A DNA stretch of 64,000 nt from Primorskyibacter marinus (GTDB lineage Bacteria; Pseudomonadota; Alphaproteobacteria; Rhodobacterales; Rhodobacteraceae), in assembly GCF_003313245.1 (NCBI RefSeq), contig NZ_QJSD01000009.1:59418-123417 (forward strand). The letters run 5' to 3'. Numbering within the stretch: position 1 is the stretch's first letter; each line of letters opens with the position of its first letter. Shown here piece by piece: positions 10,580 through 18,913 of this stretch. The position numbers and the translations under genes are program-made. The notes under the pieces are model-generated. The model saw only the letters and a program-made list of their open reading frames with translations, did no database searches and was not told the origin of the DNA.

Positions 10580-11644
10580 TCAGAGATCGTCTTTGCTGTG
10601 ATACCCGGAATCGATCACGATGGCTTCGTAGTTCGACCCATCGACCGAGACCGGCTCCAGCAGGTAGGACGGCACGACCTTGACGCCGTTGTCATAGGTG
10701 GTGGTGTCGTTGATCTCGGGCTCGCCGCCTTGCAGCAACGCATCGACCATACCGACGGTCACGCGGGCCAGTTCGCGGGTGTCCTTGAACACGGTCGAGT
10801 ACTGTTCGCCCGCAATGATCGACTTGATCGATTGCAATTCGGCGTCCTGACCGGACACGATGGGCATCGCCAGATCGCCAGAGCCGTAGCCCACACCTTT
10901 CAGCGACGACAGGATGCCGATGGACAAGCCATCATAGGGGCTGAGAACGCCGTGCACGACCGCATCGGTGTAATGCGCCGACAGCAGGTTATCCATGCGG
11001 GACTGCGCAACAGCCCCATCCCAGCGCAGCGTACCTACGGTGTCCATGCCCATCTGGCCCGACACGATGTTGATCGTGCCATCGTCGATCAGTGGCTGAA
11101 GAACCGACATGCCGCCATTATAGAAGAAATAGGCGTTGTTATCATCGGGCGACCCGCCGAACAGTTCGACATTCCAGGGTTTCACGTCCGGGAAACGCTC
11201 TTTCATGCCGTCCACAAGGCTGGTCGCCTGCTGTACGCCGACCTTGAAGTTGTCGAAAGTGGCGTAATAGTCCACATATTCGCTGTCGCGGATCAGCCGG
11301 TCATAGGCGATTGTCTTGATGCCCGCGAAATGCGCGTTCTCCAGCGCATTCGACAGTGTTGTGCCGTCGATCGCCGCGATCACCAGAACATCCACACCCT
11401 TGGTGATCATGTTCTCGATCTGGTTCAGCTGGTTCGGAATATCGTCTTCCGCATATTGCAGATCGGCGGTGTATCCGGCGGCCTCGAACTGCTCGACCAT
11501 CGAATTGCCGTCCGAGATCCAGCGCGCAGATGACTTCGTGGGCATGGAAATGCCGATCGTGCCCTTGTCTTGTGCGATGGCCGGTGCGGCGGCAAGGCCA
11601 ATGCCAAGCGCGAGGGCAGCAAGCCCTGCTGAAATTTTCTTCAT
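10580..11644 (-). CDS. chvE: Multiple-sugar-binding periplasmic protein ChvE
   Basis: 354 residues from the ATG at 11644, which follows GGGAGGAC; the frame runs 12 codons further without support. A signal peptide is clear ([16 protein letters not shown], cleavage after AIAQ). Mature landmarks [33 protein letters not shown] and [16 protein letters not shown] match ChvE/SbpA as I recall them. It binds aldopyranoses (arabinose, galactose, glucose, xylose, fucose) and hands them to GguA/GguB. In Agrobacterium ChvE also signals to VirA and in Azospirillum it serves chemotaxis; no such partner lies in this window. First gene of the minus-strand operon and divergent from the LysR gene. Confidence 0.95.
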   Translation of the reverse strand: MKKISAGLAALALGIGLAAAPAIAQDKGTIGISMPTKSSARWISDGNSMVEQFEAAGYTADLQYAEDDIPNQLNQIENMITKGVDVLVIAAIDGTTLSNALENAHFAGIKTIAYDRLIRDSEYVDYYATFDNFKVGVQQATSLVDGMKERFPDVKPWNVELFGGSPDDNNAYFFYNGGMSVLQPLIDDGTINIVSGQMGMDTVGTLRWDGAVAQSRMDNLLSAHYTDAVVHGVLSPYDGLSIGILSSLKGVGYGSGDLAMPIVSGQDAELQSIKSIIAGEQYSTVFKDTRELARVTVGMVDALLQGGEPEINDTTTYDNGVKVVPSYLLEPVSVDGSNYEAIVIDSGYHSKDDL

Positions 11645-11749
11645 GATGTCCTCCCATGGCACCACGCATGTCACTGCCAAGGCACCTGACTTTATTGATT
11701 TGACCCGACGCGCGGTCGGACATCGAAATCCTAGCGAGGTTTCGACATA

Positions 11750-11804
11750 ACATTCAAATGAAAGATATGGTGACTTTCATACCAATTCAGGTATATCTTT
11801 GCAT
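11750..11804. promoter_or_regulatory. chvE-gbpR divergent promoter region with two inverted repeats
   Basis: Two short inverted repeats sit side by side just before the LysR gene: GAAAG-N9-CTTTC (11760-11778) and the perfect ATACCaattcaGGTAT (11779-11794). The second has the size and T-N11-A geometry of LysR-type binding sites. The position between a LysR gene and its divergent target operon fits autoregulation plus sugar-dependent activation of chvE, as known for GbpR. Confidence 0.5.
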
Positions 11805-12731
11805 ATGATGACTTTGACATCCCGACTTCGGCTCCGGCATTTTCGTCTGGTTCATGCCATCGCTGAAACCGGCCAGATTTCCACCGCGGCCATTCAGCTT
11901 GCGGTCAGCCAGCCTGCCGCGTCGCGGACGCTGGCCGAGATAGAGCGCATCATCGGCGAGCCGCTGTTCGAACGGCACGCGAAAGGCATGCATCCAACCC
12001 TGATCGGCGAGGTCATCGTGCGCCATGCCACGACATTGGTGGGGGATCTCGACAGGATTGCCATCGAGGTTGACGCCTTTCGTCGGGGCACGGCGGGCGT
12101 GGTTCGGATAGGGGCCGTGACCGGTGCGGCGGTGGGCTTTGTCGTGCCAGCGGTGCAAAAGCTGAAATCCATGGCCCGGCTGGCCACGGTCAGCGTCGAC
12201 CTCGCGCCAAGCGTCGATCTGATCGAACATCTGCTGCGCGGCGATCTGGACATCGCCCTTTGCCGCCTGCCGCGCCATGCCGATGCACGCCCGTTCCTGA
12301 TCCGCGCCGGCCGTGTCGAACAAATACGATTTCTGGTGCGGGCCGGGCATCCTCTTGTCGGGCTGTCCGGGTTGGCACTTGATGAACTCGTCGGATTGCG
12401 CTGGGTCATTCAGGCCAGTGGAATGCCGGTCCGCGAAGCCGTCGATCAGGCGTTCACCAATCGGGGCCTGCCCATTCCAGGCGATACGATTGATACATCG
12501 TCATTGATGGTGGCGCTCGCTTATCTCAAGGACACGGACGCCGTCGCCGCGATCACGCAGGAGGTCTATGAGCTTCTGGTTCCAAACAACACCAGCAACT
12601 GGGCCGTGCTCGACATGAAGGAAAGCCTGATCCTGTCGCCATATCAGCTTATCCGCAAACGGGATCGCCCCATGACACCGGTTTGCGACAGTTTCGTGCA
12701 ATTGCTCGAAGCGGAGTTGGCAAAAGTATGA
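11805..12731 (+). CDS. LysR-type regulator, GbpR-like
   Basis: 308 residues counted from ATG 11805 (a second ATG follows at 11808; the TTG at 11799 is less likely, and none has a good ribosome binding site). The N-terminal winged helix-turn-helix (RLRLRHFRLVHAIAETGQIS...SQPAASRTLAEIE) is typical of LysR, followed by a substrate-binding domain. It is divergent from chvE, exactly as gbpR (galactose-binding-protein regulator) is in Agrobacterium and Azospirillum, where it activates the sugar-binding-protein gene in the presence of arabinose, galactose or fucose. The GbpR assignment rests on family plus position. Confidence 0.85.
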   Translation: MMTLTSRLRLRHFRLVHAIAETGQISTAAIQLAVSQPAASRTLAEIERIIGEPLFERHAKGMHPTLIGEVIVRHATTLVGDLDRIAIEVDAFRRGTAGVVRIGAVTGAAVGFVVPAVQKLKSMARLATVSVDLAPSVDLIEHLLRGDLDIALCRLPRHADARPFLIRAGRVEQIRFLVRAGHPLVGLSGLALDELVGLRWVIQASGMPVREAVDQAFTNRGLPIPGDTIDTSSLMVALAYLKDTDAVAAITQEVYELLVPNNTSNWAVLDMKESLILSPYQLIRKRDRPMTPVCDSFVQLLEAELAKV

Positions 12732-12901
12732 CGCATTTCCGGGCATCCGGCCTGTCCGGACCAAGCGGGACACAGGTTCCTGTTCATGGGCAGGCAGGCA
12801 CCCGGCGGGCTTGATCTTTGCCCATGCGAACAACGCCATCAAACGCAGAGCCTGCCACATCCATCTGCGACAAAAATTCATCGCTTCAAGTATTCAGACG
12901 G

Positions 12902-13615
12902 TCAAGATGCCTTGCTGCATATCAGCCCCAGCCAGTCCGGCAACGCTCCGACGTTCGGAAGCACAACATCCGCAAGCGGCGCAAGCTCTGCCCGCGTGGC
13001 CGGGCCGGTCAGCACCGCGACCGTCTGCATGCCTGCGGCGCGCCCTGCCATAAGGTCATGGGTGCTGTCACCGACCATCACTACCCGCTCCGGCGATTTT
13101 TCCACCGCATATGCGAAAGACAGCAAAGGGGCCGGCGACGGTTTTGCGCCGAACCCGCTATCTGCACCCGCGACGAAGTCAAACGCATCTCCGACATTGG
13201 CGGCGACCAGATGCGCGTGCGCCGTTCGCTGGCTGTCATTGGTCATCACGCCAAGCGACAGACCGGCCTGCCTTAATCGCGCCAGCAACGGCGACAGCGG
13301 CACCGCCTCGACCAAAGGCGCTGTTTCAGCGGCCTCGGAAAGGAATCGTTCCAACCTGTCGAGCGTCCATCCCGCAAGGCCAGGCAATAGCAGTGCAGCG
13401 ACCTGCCGGTTGGTGCCAGCAATCGCCGGACTTTCCGGCAGAAATCCGCCGATCGCGAGGTCATATCCGATAGCGGCGCTTAACCATTTCAGCCGTTCCG
13501 CGTCGCCTTCGGCAAGTCGTTTCAGCACCCCGCCTGCCCACACATCCCAGGTAGCGCGGAAATCGAACAGCGTGCCATCCTTGTCGAACAGGATCGCATC
13601 AGCGCGCAATGTCAT
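12902..13615 (-). CDS. HAD-superfamily hydrolase (phosphoglycolate-phosphatase-like)
   Basis: 237 residues from ATG 13615, which overlaps the TGA of the upstream DUF3572 gene (ATGA); ATG 13621 two codons earlier is the alternative. Motif I is ILFDKDGTLFDF with Lys after the nucleophile Asp, motif II LGVMTNDS, motif III the Lys in GFGAKPSPAP, and motif IV VVMVGDSTHDLMAGRAAG. The cap is of the alpha-helical type. The family hydrolyses small phosphate esters such as phosphoglycolate; the exact substrate is not evident. Confidence 0.85.
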   Translation of the reverse strand: MTLRADAILFDKDGTLFDFRATWDVWAGGVLKRLAEGDAERLKWLSAAIGYDLAIGGFLPESPAIAGTNRQVAALLLPGLAGWTLDRLERFLSEAAETAPLVEAVPLSPLLARLRQAGLSLGVMTNDSQRTAHAHLVAANVGDAFDFVAGADSGFGAKPSPAPLLSFAYAVEKSPERVVMVGDSTHDLMAGRAAGMQTVAVLTGPATRAELAPLADVVLPNVGALPDWLGLICSKAS

Positions 13616-13896
13616 GTCCAATGGACCTGCTCACCGCCCGGAAGTGCGGCACGGGCATTGGCTATGTCATTGTAATCTATACCTGCCGCGTCACAAAACG
13701 CGACAACCCAGGCGTCATCCATCAGCACGAAATCCAGCACCGATCCCAGGAATTCCGGCTCTTGCACATTGGCGCGCAGGTCTTCCGTGCTTGCCCCTGT
13801 CGATCCCAGAAAGATCGGAAGAAGCTCTTCATTGCCCGCCAGCCAGCCAAGCGCCTGCACGCCGACGATCTCTGCCCGGTCTTTCGAGAGTGCCAT
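13612..13896 (-). CDS. DUF3572 family protein
   Basis: 94 residues. The start at 13896 (MALSKDRAEIVGVQALGWLAG) has AAGGATG upstream; the frame runs 22 codons longer without support. The sequence matches the small DUF3572 family of alphaproteobacteria (GWLAGNEELLPIFLGSTG, DDAWVVAFCDAAG). Function is unknown. It is divergent from pleD and translationally coupled to the HAD gene, an arrangement I associate with Rhodobacterales. Confidence 0.82.
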   Translation of the reverse strand: MALSKDRAEIVGVQALGWLAGNEELLPIFLGSTGASTEDLRANVQEPEFLGSVLDFVLMDDAWVVAFCDAAGIDYNDIANARAALPGGEQVHWT

Positions 13897-13980
13897 TTGT
13901 TCATCCTTCGGAAAGGTATTCTTAACCAATTCGAATAAAAACTTACCCAAGCCTGGATGCAAGCACGGATGGAACTCGAA

Positions 13981-15369
13981 ATGCCTCAGACGGTCCTGAT
14001 CGTGGATGAAGTTGCTACCAACAGGATCGTGCTGCGCGTCAAGCTGGCGGCGGCATATTACTCTGTGAAACAGGTCACGTCAGGGACCGATGCGCTTGCG
14101 GCCTGTGCGAAAAAAGTCCCCGATGTCATCCTTCTGGGCCAGGTTGGCAGCATGCAGGCCAGCGACTTCGCGCGGCGGCTGCGCGCCGACCCCAGAACCG
14201 AAACGGTGCCGCTGATCTTTCTCACGCCGCCCGATGACATGCGCGCCCGCGTTGAGGCATTGCAAGCCGGGGCGGATGACGTCCTGTCCCACCCGGTCAG
14301 CGAAATGATGTTGTTGGCCCGGATCCGCAACCTGCTGCGCGATCGCGATGCAGAGCGAGAGTTACGCCTGCGCGACGGAACACAACGCGCGCTCGGTTTT
14401 GCCGAACCGCGCGCCGGGTTCGAAATGCCCGCGTCGGTGACTGTGGTAACCGACCAGCCTTCCGAGGTGGAGCTGTGGCTGGAGCAATTGAAGACACGCG
14501 TGTCCCACCGCATAGAGATCCGCACTCCCCGAGAGATGCTGGCGCAAGATACAGGCGGCACCAAGGCCCCGGATGTTTGTATCGTCACCCTGCCTCGTCT
14601 GATCCCCGAAACCGGGCTGGGCACGCTGTCGGAATTACGCTCCCGCAGCGCGACGCGACACTGCGCGATGCTGGTGCTATGCGACCGCGAGACGCGACAG
14701 GCAGCCGCAAGTGCGCTGGATCTGGGCGGCAATGACCTACTGGCCGGGGACTTCGACCCCGACGAGCTGGCCCTGCGGCTGGAAAACCAGATCTCCCGCA
14801 AACGTACCGCCGACCGGCTGCGCACCACCATGCGCGATGGTTTGCACGCGGCGGTGACGGACCCGCTCACCGGACTGTATAATCGTCGTTATGCCCTGCC
14901 GCATCTGGCGCGCATTTCGGAAGAGGCGCATCGTTCGGGCCGCCGTTTTGCCGTTCTGATCGCTGATCTCGATCACTTCAAACAGATCAACGATCTGCAT
15001 GGCCACGCGGCGGGCGATGCCGTTCTGACCGGCGTGGCCCGTCAGCTGAAAGAGAACCTGCGTGCCGTGGATCTGGTCGCGCGCATCGGCGGCGAGGAAT
15101 TCCTGATCGTGCTGCCGGACACCGGCAGCCATCGCGCCCGCCGTACGGCACAAAGACTGTGTCAGGTGATCCGCCATACCCCGTTTCTTGCGCCCGGTCA
15201 CGATGTCCCGATCCGTGCCACAGCCAGCATCGGCATGGCGATGGGACCACTTTTCACCGCCGGGCGCGGCTGCGATGACAGCGACCTGCTGACACTCGCA
15301 GATCGTGCGCTTTATGCGTCCAAAGCGGACGGACGTAACAAGGTCACGCTGAGCCGGGATGCCGCCTGA
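13981..15369 (+). CDS. pleD: PleD-like response regulator diguanylate cyclase with degenerate receiver
   Basis: 462 residues with PleD architecture: REC1 (about 1-120), REC2 (about 150-280) and GGDEF (about 295-460). The cyclase domain is intact (RIGGEEF) with the inhibitory RxxD site (RAVD) five residues before it, so it should make c-di-GMP with product inhibition. REC1 is altered: the alignment PDVILLGQVGS places Gly53 where Caulobacter PleD has the phosphorylated Asp53, and the conserved Lys (LTKP) reads LSHP. Phosphorylation-driven dimerisation of the usual kind therefore seems lost. Start chosen at MPQTVLIVDE by alignment; ATGs at 13957 and 13969 are in frame. Confidence 0.9.
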   Translation: MPQTVLIVDEVATNRIVLRVKLAAAYYSVKQVTSGTDALAACAKKVPDVILLGQVGSMQASDFARRLRADPRTETVPLIFLTPPDDMRARVEALQAGADDVLSHPVSEMMLLARIRNLLRDRDAERELRLRDGTQRALGFAEPRAGFEMPASVTVVTDQPSEVELWLEQLKTRVSHRIEIRTPREMLAQDTGGTKAPDVCIVTLPRLIPETGLGTLSELRSRSATRHCAMLVLCDRETRQAAASALDLGGNDLLAGDFDPDELALRLENQISRKRTADRLRTTMRDGLHAAVTDPLTGLYNRRYALPHLARISEEAHRSGRRFAVLIADLDHFKQINDLHGHAAGDAVLTGVARQLKENLRAVDLVARIGGEEFLIVLPDTGSHRARRTAQRLCQVIRHTPFLAPGHDVPIRATASIGMAMGPLFTAGRGCDDSDLLTLADRALYASKADGRNKVTLSRDAA

Positions 15370-15487
15370 GCGCCGGATGCGCGATTGGCCGGCCCTCTGA
15401 CGTTCATCCACAGCCCAATGCCATTCGCGCGGATCGAAGCGAACTGATTTCATGCAGCCCCGGTGCCGTATCGCACCGGCAAGCGGG

Positions 15488-16003
15488 TCAGCGATCGTGA
15501 TGGCGCCAAGACCGATCGCCGCCTTTTGCCAGCCGATCAAGCGCATCCTCCAGTCGGTCGGCAAAATCGGCACGCTCATCGGGGGACATTGCGACAAGCC
15601 TTTCGGACAAGGCGCGCTGCCCCATCAGCTTGCGCTGGTGCGCACGTTCGGACTGACGCGACAGCACTTCGTCCAAGGCCACCGGATCAAGCGGTTCTGT
15701 TCGCAGTATTTCCAACGCCGCGCGGTAATCTTCGGCGAGCAGCCCCCGTTCCGTATTGCGAGAGGCCAGACCTTCGCGCAAACGCTTGCCAAGCGCACTG
15801 CGATCCGCGTCGCTCAGCGCCCGCGTGTAGGGGGCAACCATGTCGCGCGGGCCCCCGCGCCGACCGTGCTCCGGCTTCAGCAAAATCGCACCGCACACAA
15901 TGCCGATGACCAGCAGGTTGAGCGCCAACGACACGAACAGCAAAATACGCAGCCAAAGCCCGCGTTTTCCCGTCTTGCCCGAATGATCTTTGGTGTCTGC
16001 CAT
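15488..16003 (-). CDS. Periplasmic heavy-metal-sensor/resistance family protein (Spy/CnrX-like)
   Basis: 171 residues: a basic N-terminus, one membrane span (WLRILLFVSLALNLLVIGIVCGAIL, about residues 17-41), then a helical His/Arg/Glu-rich periplasmic part (GRRGGPRDMVAPYTRALSDADR...) ending SWRHHDR. This matches the Metal_resist family of membrane-tethered sensors related to CnrX and Spy. It follows an ECF sigma gene and a single-span protein within one minus-strand run (3-bp gap), so it may detect metal or envelope stress for that sigma/anti-sigma pair. The link is inference. Confidence 0.72.
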   Translation of the reverse strand: MADTKDHSGKTGKRGLWLRILLFVSLALNLLVIGIVCGAILLKPEHGRRGGPRDMVAPYTRALSDADRSALGKRLREGLASRNTERGLLAEDYRAALEILRTEPLDPVALDEVLSRQSERAHQRKLMGQRALSERLVAMSPDERADFADRLEDALDRLAKGGDRSWRHHDR

Positions 16004-16006
16004 GGC

Positions 16007-16396
16007 TCAGCCCCCCGTCATCGCGATGTCATATTCCGTCAGCGGGTCCAGCAACCAATCGCTGTCGGTAGCATCGGTGGTGGCGCTGCTGGTTCCGATC
16101 AGCGATGCCAGTTGATCCGACACGGCCGCAGGCGGGTTTACCCCGATCCACACTCCGGCGACTGTCGCAGCGGCCAATCCGGTCAACGCGGGCCACCCAC
16201 CGATGCCGCGCAGGATCTGGCTGAAAAGGCCTTCGCGTTTCGTGACTGGCGAGGGGGGTGCAACGGCCTCGGCCTGGACCGACAGCGCATCGTCCAGAAT
16301 GCGCGCCATGAAGGCTGCATCGGGGGCGGGCGCGGTATTGCGGGCCGCGTCGAAGAACGCGTCCAGCCCGTCGCTATCCTGCTGTTTGTCAGTCAT
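16007..16396 (-). CDS. Single-span membrane protein, probable anti-sigma partner
   Basis: 129 residues: an acidic cytoplasmic N-terminus (MTDKQQDSDGLDAFFDAARN), one membrane span near residues 70-90 (WPALTGLAAATVAGVWIGV) and a short periplasmic tail ending in DPLTEYDIAMTGG. It overlaps the ECF sigma stop by 8 bp. Position, size and topology suggest the anti-sigma factor of the operon, although no zinc-binding ZAS motif is seen. Homologues in Rhodobacterales are, I believe, often misnamed dihydroorotate dehydrogenase; nothing here supports that. Confidence 0.6.
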   Translation of the reverse strand: MTDKQQDSDGLDAFFDAARNTAPAPDAAFMARILDDALSVQAEAVAPPSPVTKREGLFSQILRGIGGWPALTGLAAATVAGVWIGVNPPAAVSDQLASLIGTSSATTDATDSDWLLDPLTEYDIAMTGG

Positions 16397-16973
16397 CTTG
16401 ATACCCCAGTTCTTCCCGTCGCCCGGCCAAGGCCTCGGCCAGTGCCCGCTTGCCCCGCGCGGTCAGGCTTTCGACCGCGCGCGGGCTGATGTCCATGATC
16501 TCGGCAATCTCGGGATTGCCCAGTCCTTCGATATGTCGCAACACCACCGCCTGCCGTTGTCGTTCTGGCAGACTGTCCAGCGCGGCCTGCAATGCCTCGG
16601 CCCGCGCCACATGCTGCAATCCCTGTTCGGCCCCCATTGCCGGATCTTCCGGTTCCGGCACAGAGTCGAGATCAACAGAGCGCCGCTTGCGCAGCCGGTC
16701 CGTACACAGGTTCGCCACGACACGGTAAAGCCAGGTCGTGACCTTCGCCTCACCCTGCCGCCACTCTGCTGCGATCCGCCAAAGACGCAACATCGCCTCT
16801 TGTGCGACGTCTTCGGCCTCGGCCCGGTCGCCCAGCAGGCGGTACGCGTGGCCCAGAACCTTCGGCGTCAGACGCGTGGTCAGCGCGCGCGCCGCGGCGG
16901 CATCGCCGTTGGCGTAAAGCACCAGCAGCGCATCGTCGGGAACCTCACTCATGGCGTCAAAGGGCATGTCCAT
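16389..16973 (-). CDS. ECF-type RNA polymerase sigma factor
   Basis: 194 residues with the sigma-70 region 2 core (RLLGDRAEAEDVAQEAMLRLWR, then KVTTWLYRVVANLCTDRLRKRR) and region 4 (LPERQRQAVVLRHIEGLGNPEIAEIMDISPRAVESLTARGKRALAEAL). It directs transcription of a small regulon, probably including its own operon. It is the first gene of sigma / single-span protein / metal-sensor-like protein. The Spy-like gene hints at envelope or metal stress as the trigger, but the promoter motif could not be identified. The start is uncertain between ATGs 16973 and 16952. Confidence 0.88.
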   Translation of the reverse strand: MDMPFDAMSEVPDDALLVLYANGDAAAARALTTRLTPKVLGHAYRLLGDRAEAEDVAQEAMLRLWRIAAEWRQGEAKVTTWLYRVVANLCTDRLRKRRSVDLDSVPEPEDPAMGAEQGLQHVARAEALQAALDSLPERQRQAVVLRHIEGLGNPEIAEIMDISPRAVESLTARGKRALAEALAGRREELGYQDD

Positions 16974-17016
16974 TGTCCGTCAAGGGCTAGCCTGTGTGGG
17001 GCGTTGGCGCAATGCG

Positions 17017-17040
17017 GGCCGGGCCATTTGCGGCCCGACC
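17017..17040 (-). terminator. GC-rich hairpin after the EF-hand gene
   Basis: GGCCGGGCC (17017-17025) pairs with GGCCCGACC (17032-17040) over 9 bp with one G-T wobble and a 6-base loop, just past the stop of the minus-strand EF-hand gene. No T-tract follows, so intrinsic termination is not certain; it could instead stabilise the 3' end. Confidence 0.4.
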
Positions 17041-17048
17041 CAGTGGGA

Positions 17049-17576
17049 TCAATCGTCGCCGTGGCCGTGGCGCTTCTTGCCACCATGATCGCCACGGTGT
17101 CCGCCGTCATGGCCGCGCATCCGCTTGCCACCTTTGCGGGCGTCAGCGAATTCCTCTTCCGAGATCGCGCCGTCCGCGTCCTTGTCCAGACGGTCGAACA
17201 TGCTTTTGCCATCCGCACGCGCGGTCATTTCTTCGACGCTGAGCTGCCCGTCGTCATTGGTATCCATTCGTTCGATCATCCGCTCCGCACCCCGAATAGC
17301 GCGCTGCTGGCGCATCGTTTCGGCATGGGCAGCCATTTCTTCAGCACTCAGCATCCCGTCACCATTGCCGTCCGCTTGGGCAAAACGGGCGGCACGCGGC
17401 GCGGCCAGCTCTTCCGGGCTAAGCACGCCGTCCGAATTGGTGTCCAGTTCGGAAAAATCGGGCCGGTCCATCATCGGGCCCTTGCCACCGCGATGTCCGT
17501 CGCCATGGGCAACAGCAGCAGTGCCGACGGCAATTGCAACGGCGGCGAGTGTCGTGAAGATTGTGGTGCGTTTCAT
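17049..17576 (-). CDS. Secreted EF-hand calcium-binding protein
   Basis: 175 residues from ATG 17576 (MKRTTIFTTLAAVAIAVGTA), about 6 bases after AAGGAA; longer in-frame starts lack support. A Sec signal peptide ends near AVAHG. Four EF-hand loops are visible: DTNSDGVLSPEE, DGNGDGMLSAEE, DTNDDGQLSVEE and DKDADGAISEEE, each with the Asp/Asn/Glu ligand pattern. The tail is His/Gly/Lys-rich (HDGGHRGDHGGKKRHGHGDD) and might bind divalent metal. Likely a periplasmic calcium-binding protein. It is upstream of, and on the same strand as, the ECF sigma operon, which raises a possible metal theme. Confidence 0.82.
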   Translation of the reverse strand: MKRTTIFTTLAAVAIAVGTAAVAHGDGHRGGKGPMMDRPDFSELDTNSDGVLSPEELAAPRAARFAQADGNGDGMLSAEEMAAHAETMRQQRAIRGAERMIERMDTNDDGQLSVEEMTARADGKSMFDRLDKDADGAISEEEFADARKGGKRMRGHDGGHRGDHGGKKRHGHGDD

Positions 17577-17788
17577 CGTCATTTCCTTTTTTGCCTTACT
17601 GCTTCGAAACCGGCCTTCCGATCGGCTTACTGGAAACTGATACGCCGTGGCGGCGGCATTCCGTCGGCAGTCCACATTTTTTCTCATCACGGACGTGATT
17701 TGCGACATCCGGACGCAAGGACAGGATGTCCACTTTTATTTGTGGCGGGCTTTGACCATTTTTGGCGCTTGAGTCACAAGGATTTGCA

Positions 17789-18178
17789 ATGGCATTCGAT
17801 GATGTAAATGTGGCGGCAGAGCGCCCCACCATGCCCGCCCTTATGAAGGGTTGGCGCAGGCGCTGCCCGAAATGCGGCAATGGCCCCCTGCTCAGCGGCT
17901 ACTTGAAGGTGCGTGACACCTGCCCCGTCTGCCGCGAAGAGCTGTTTCATCACCGTGCCGATGATGGCCCGGCCTATCTGACGATCCTGATCGTTGCCCA
18001 TCTGATGGCTCCGGTCATGCATATCGCCTTTGTCAGGCTCCGGCCCGAACCCCTGATACTGTTTACGATATTGGCGGTTGGCTGCGTTGGTCTATCGCTC
18101 TATCTTTTGCCCAGGCTCAAGGGCATGATCGTGGGCTTTCAATGGGCGCGGTACATGCACGGATTCTCCCGCGTCTGA
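17789..18178 (+). CDS. DUF983 family membrane protein
   Basis: 129 residues from ATG 17789, preceded by AAGGA. An N-terminal zinc-ribbon-like pair of CxxC motifs (RCPKCGNGPLL...DTCPVCREELFHH) is followed by two membrane spans (AYLTILIVAHLMAPVMHIAFV and LILFTILAVGCVGLSLYLLP). This is the DUF983 pattern, a widespread small family of unknown function in alphaproteobacteria. It lies 27 bp before the NUDIX gene on the same strand, a pairing common in this group as far as I recall. Confidence 0.87.
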   Translation: MAFDDVNVAAERPTMPALMKGWRRRCPKCGNGPLLSGYLKVRDTCPVCREELFHHRADDGPAYLTILIVAHLMAPVMHIAFVRLRPEPLILFTILAVGCVGLSLYLLPRLKGMIVGFQWARYMHGFSRV

Positions 18179-18205
18179 ACCTGCTTGGCATGGGAAGGCT
18201 GCAAC

Positions 18206-18913
18206 GTGAACGAGATGGCGGACAAGACGGCCCTGCGCGACGCGGCCACGGTGATTGTCGTGCGCGACGGCACAGACGGGCCGCGTGTGCTGATGGGACA
18301 GCGCGATGCCAAGGCGGCCTTCATGCCCAACAAGTTCGTGTTTCCGGGCGGTGCGGTTGATGCTGGTGACGCGCAAGTGCCGCTCGCGGCAACGCTCAGC
18401 GCCGTTTGTCGCGACCGGCTGGACGAAGATGCCGCGCCGGGCACCGCCGCTGGCCTGGCCGCGGCTGCGATCCGCGAATTATGGGAAGAAACAGGTCAGA
18501 TTCTGGGCCTGCCCGGTGACTGGCCCGTCCCTCCGCCCGCCGATTGGCAGGGCTTTGCCGCCACCGGCCATGTGCCCGACGCGCGCGCGCTGCAATTCGT
18601 GTTTCGTGCGATAACGCCGCAAGGCCGCCCGCGCCGTTTCGATGCGCGTTTCTTCCTGTTGCGGGCCGATGCGCTTGCCTCTGATCCGGACTCTTTTGAC
18701 GGGGCCTGCGACGAGCTAAGCCATCTTCAGTGGATCTCGCTCAGCGACGTGCGGAATTTCGACCTGCCCTTCATCACCGAAGTGGTGCTGGCAGAGGTTG
18801 CCGCACGCCTTCACGACAGCAATCCGCCAAGTTCCGTGCCGTTCTTCCGCAACGATGACGAAGAAAGCCTGTTTCTGCGTCTGCGCGGCCGCCCCCCTAG
18901 TTCAGCAGAATAA
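18206..18913 (+). CDS. NUDIX hydrolase
   Basis: 235 residues. Start chosen at GTG 18206, 7 bases after GGAAGG; ATG 18215 is the alternative. The Nudix core is AAAIRELWEETGQILG (REL-x-EE-x-G), and FPGGAVDAGD precedes it as in the NUDT19-like subgroup, where an insertion separates the two. Members hydrolyse nucleoside diphosphates linked to another moiety, including CoA derivatives; the substrate is unknown here. The 3' end overlaps the convergent EamA gene by 17 bp. Confidence 0.82.
   Translation: MNEMADKTALRDAATVIVVRDGTDGPRVLMGQRDAKAAFMPNKFVFPGGAVDAGDAQVPLAATLSAVCRDRLDEDAAPGTAAGLAAAAIRELWEETGQILGLPGDWPVPPPADWQGFAATGHVPDARALQFVFRAITPQGRPRRFDARFFLLRADALASDPDSFDGACDELSHLQWISLSDVRNFDLPFITEVVLAEVAARLHDSNPPSSVPFFRNDDEESLFLRLRGRPPSSAE

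Noticed and set aside
16007-16396. Dihydroorotate dehydrogenase annotation for the 129-residue protein
   Set aside because: Too short, with one membrane span and no FMN-barrel motifs; genomic position argues for an anti-sigma-like role.
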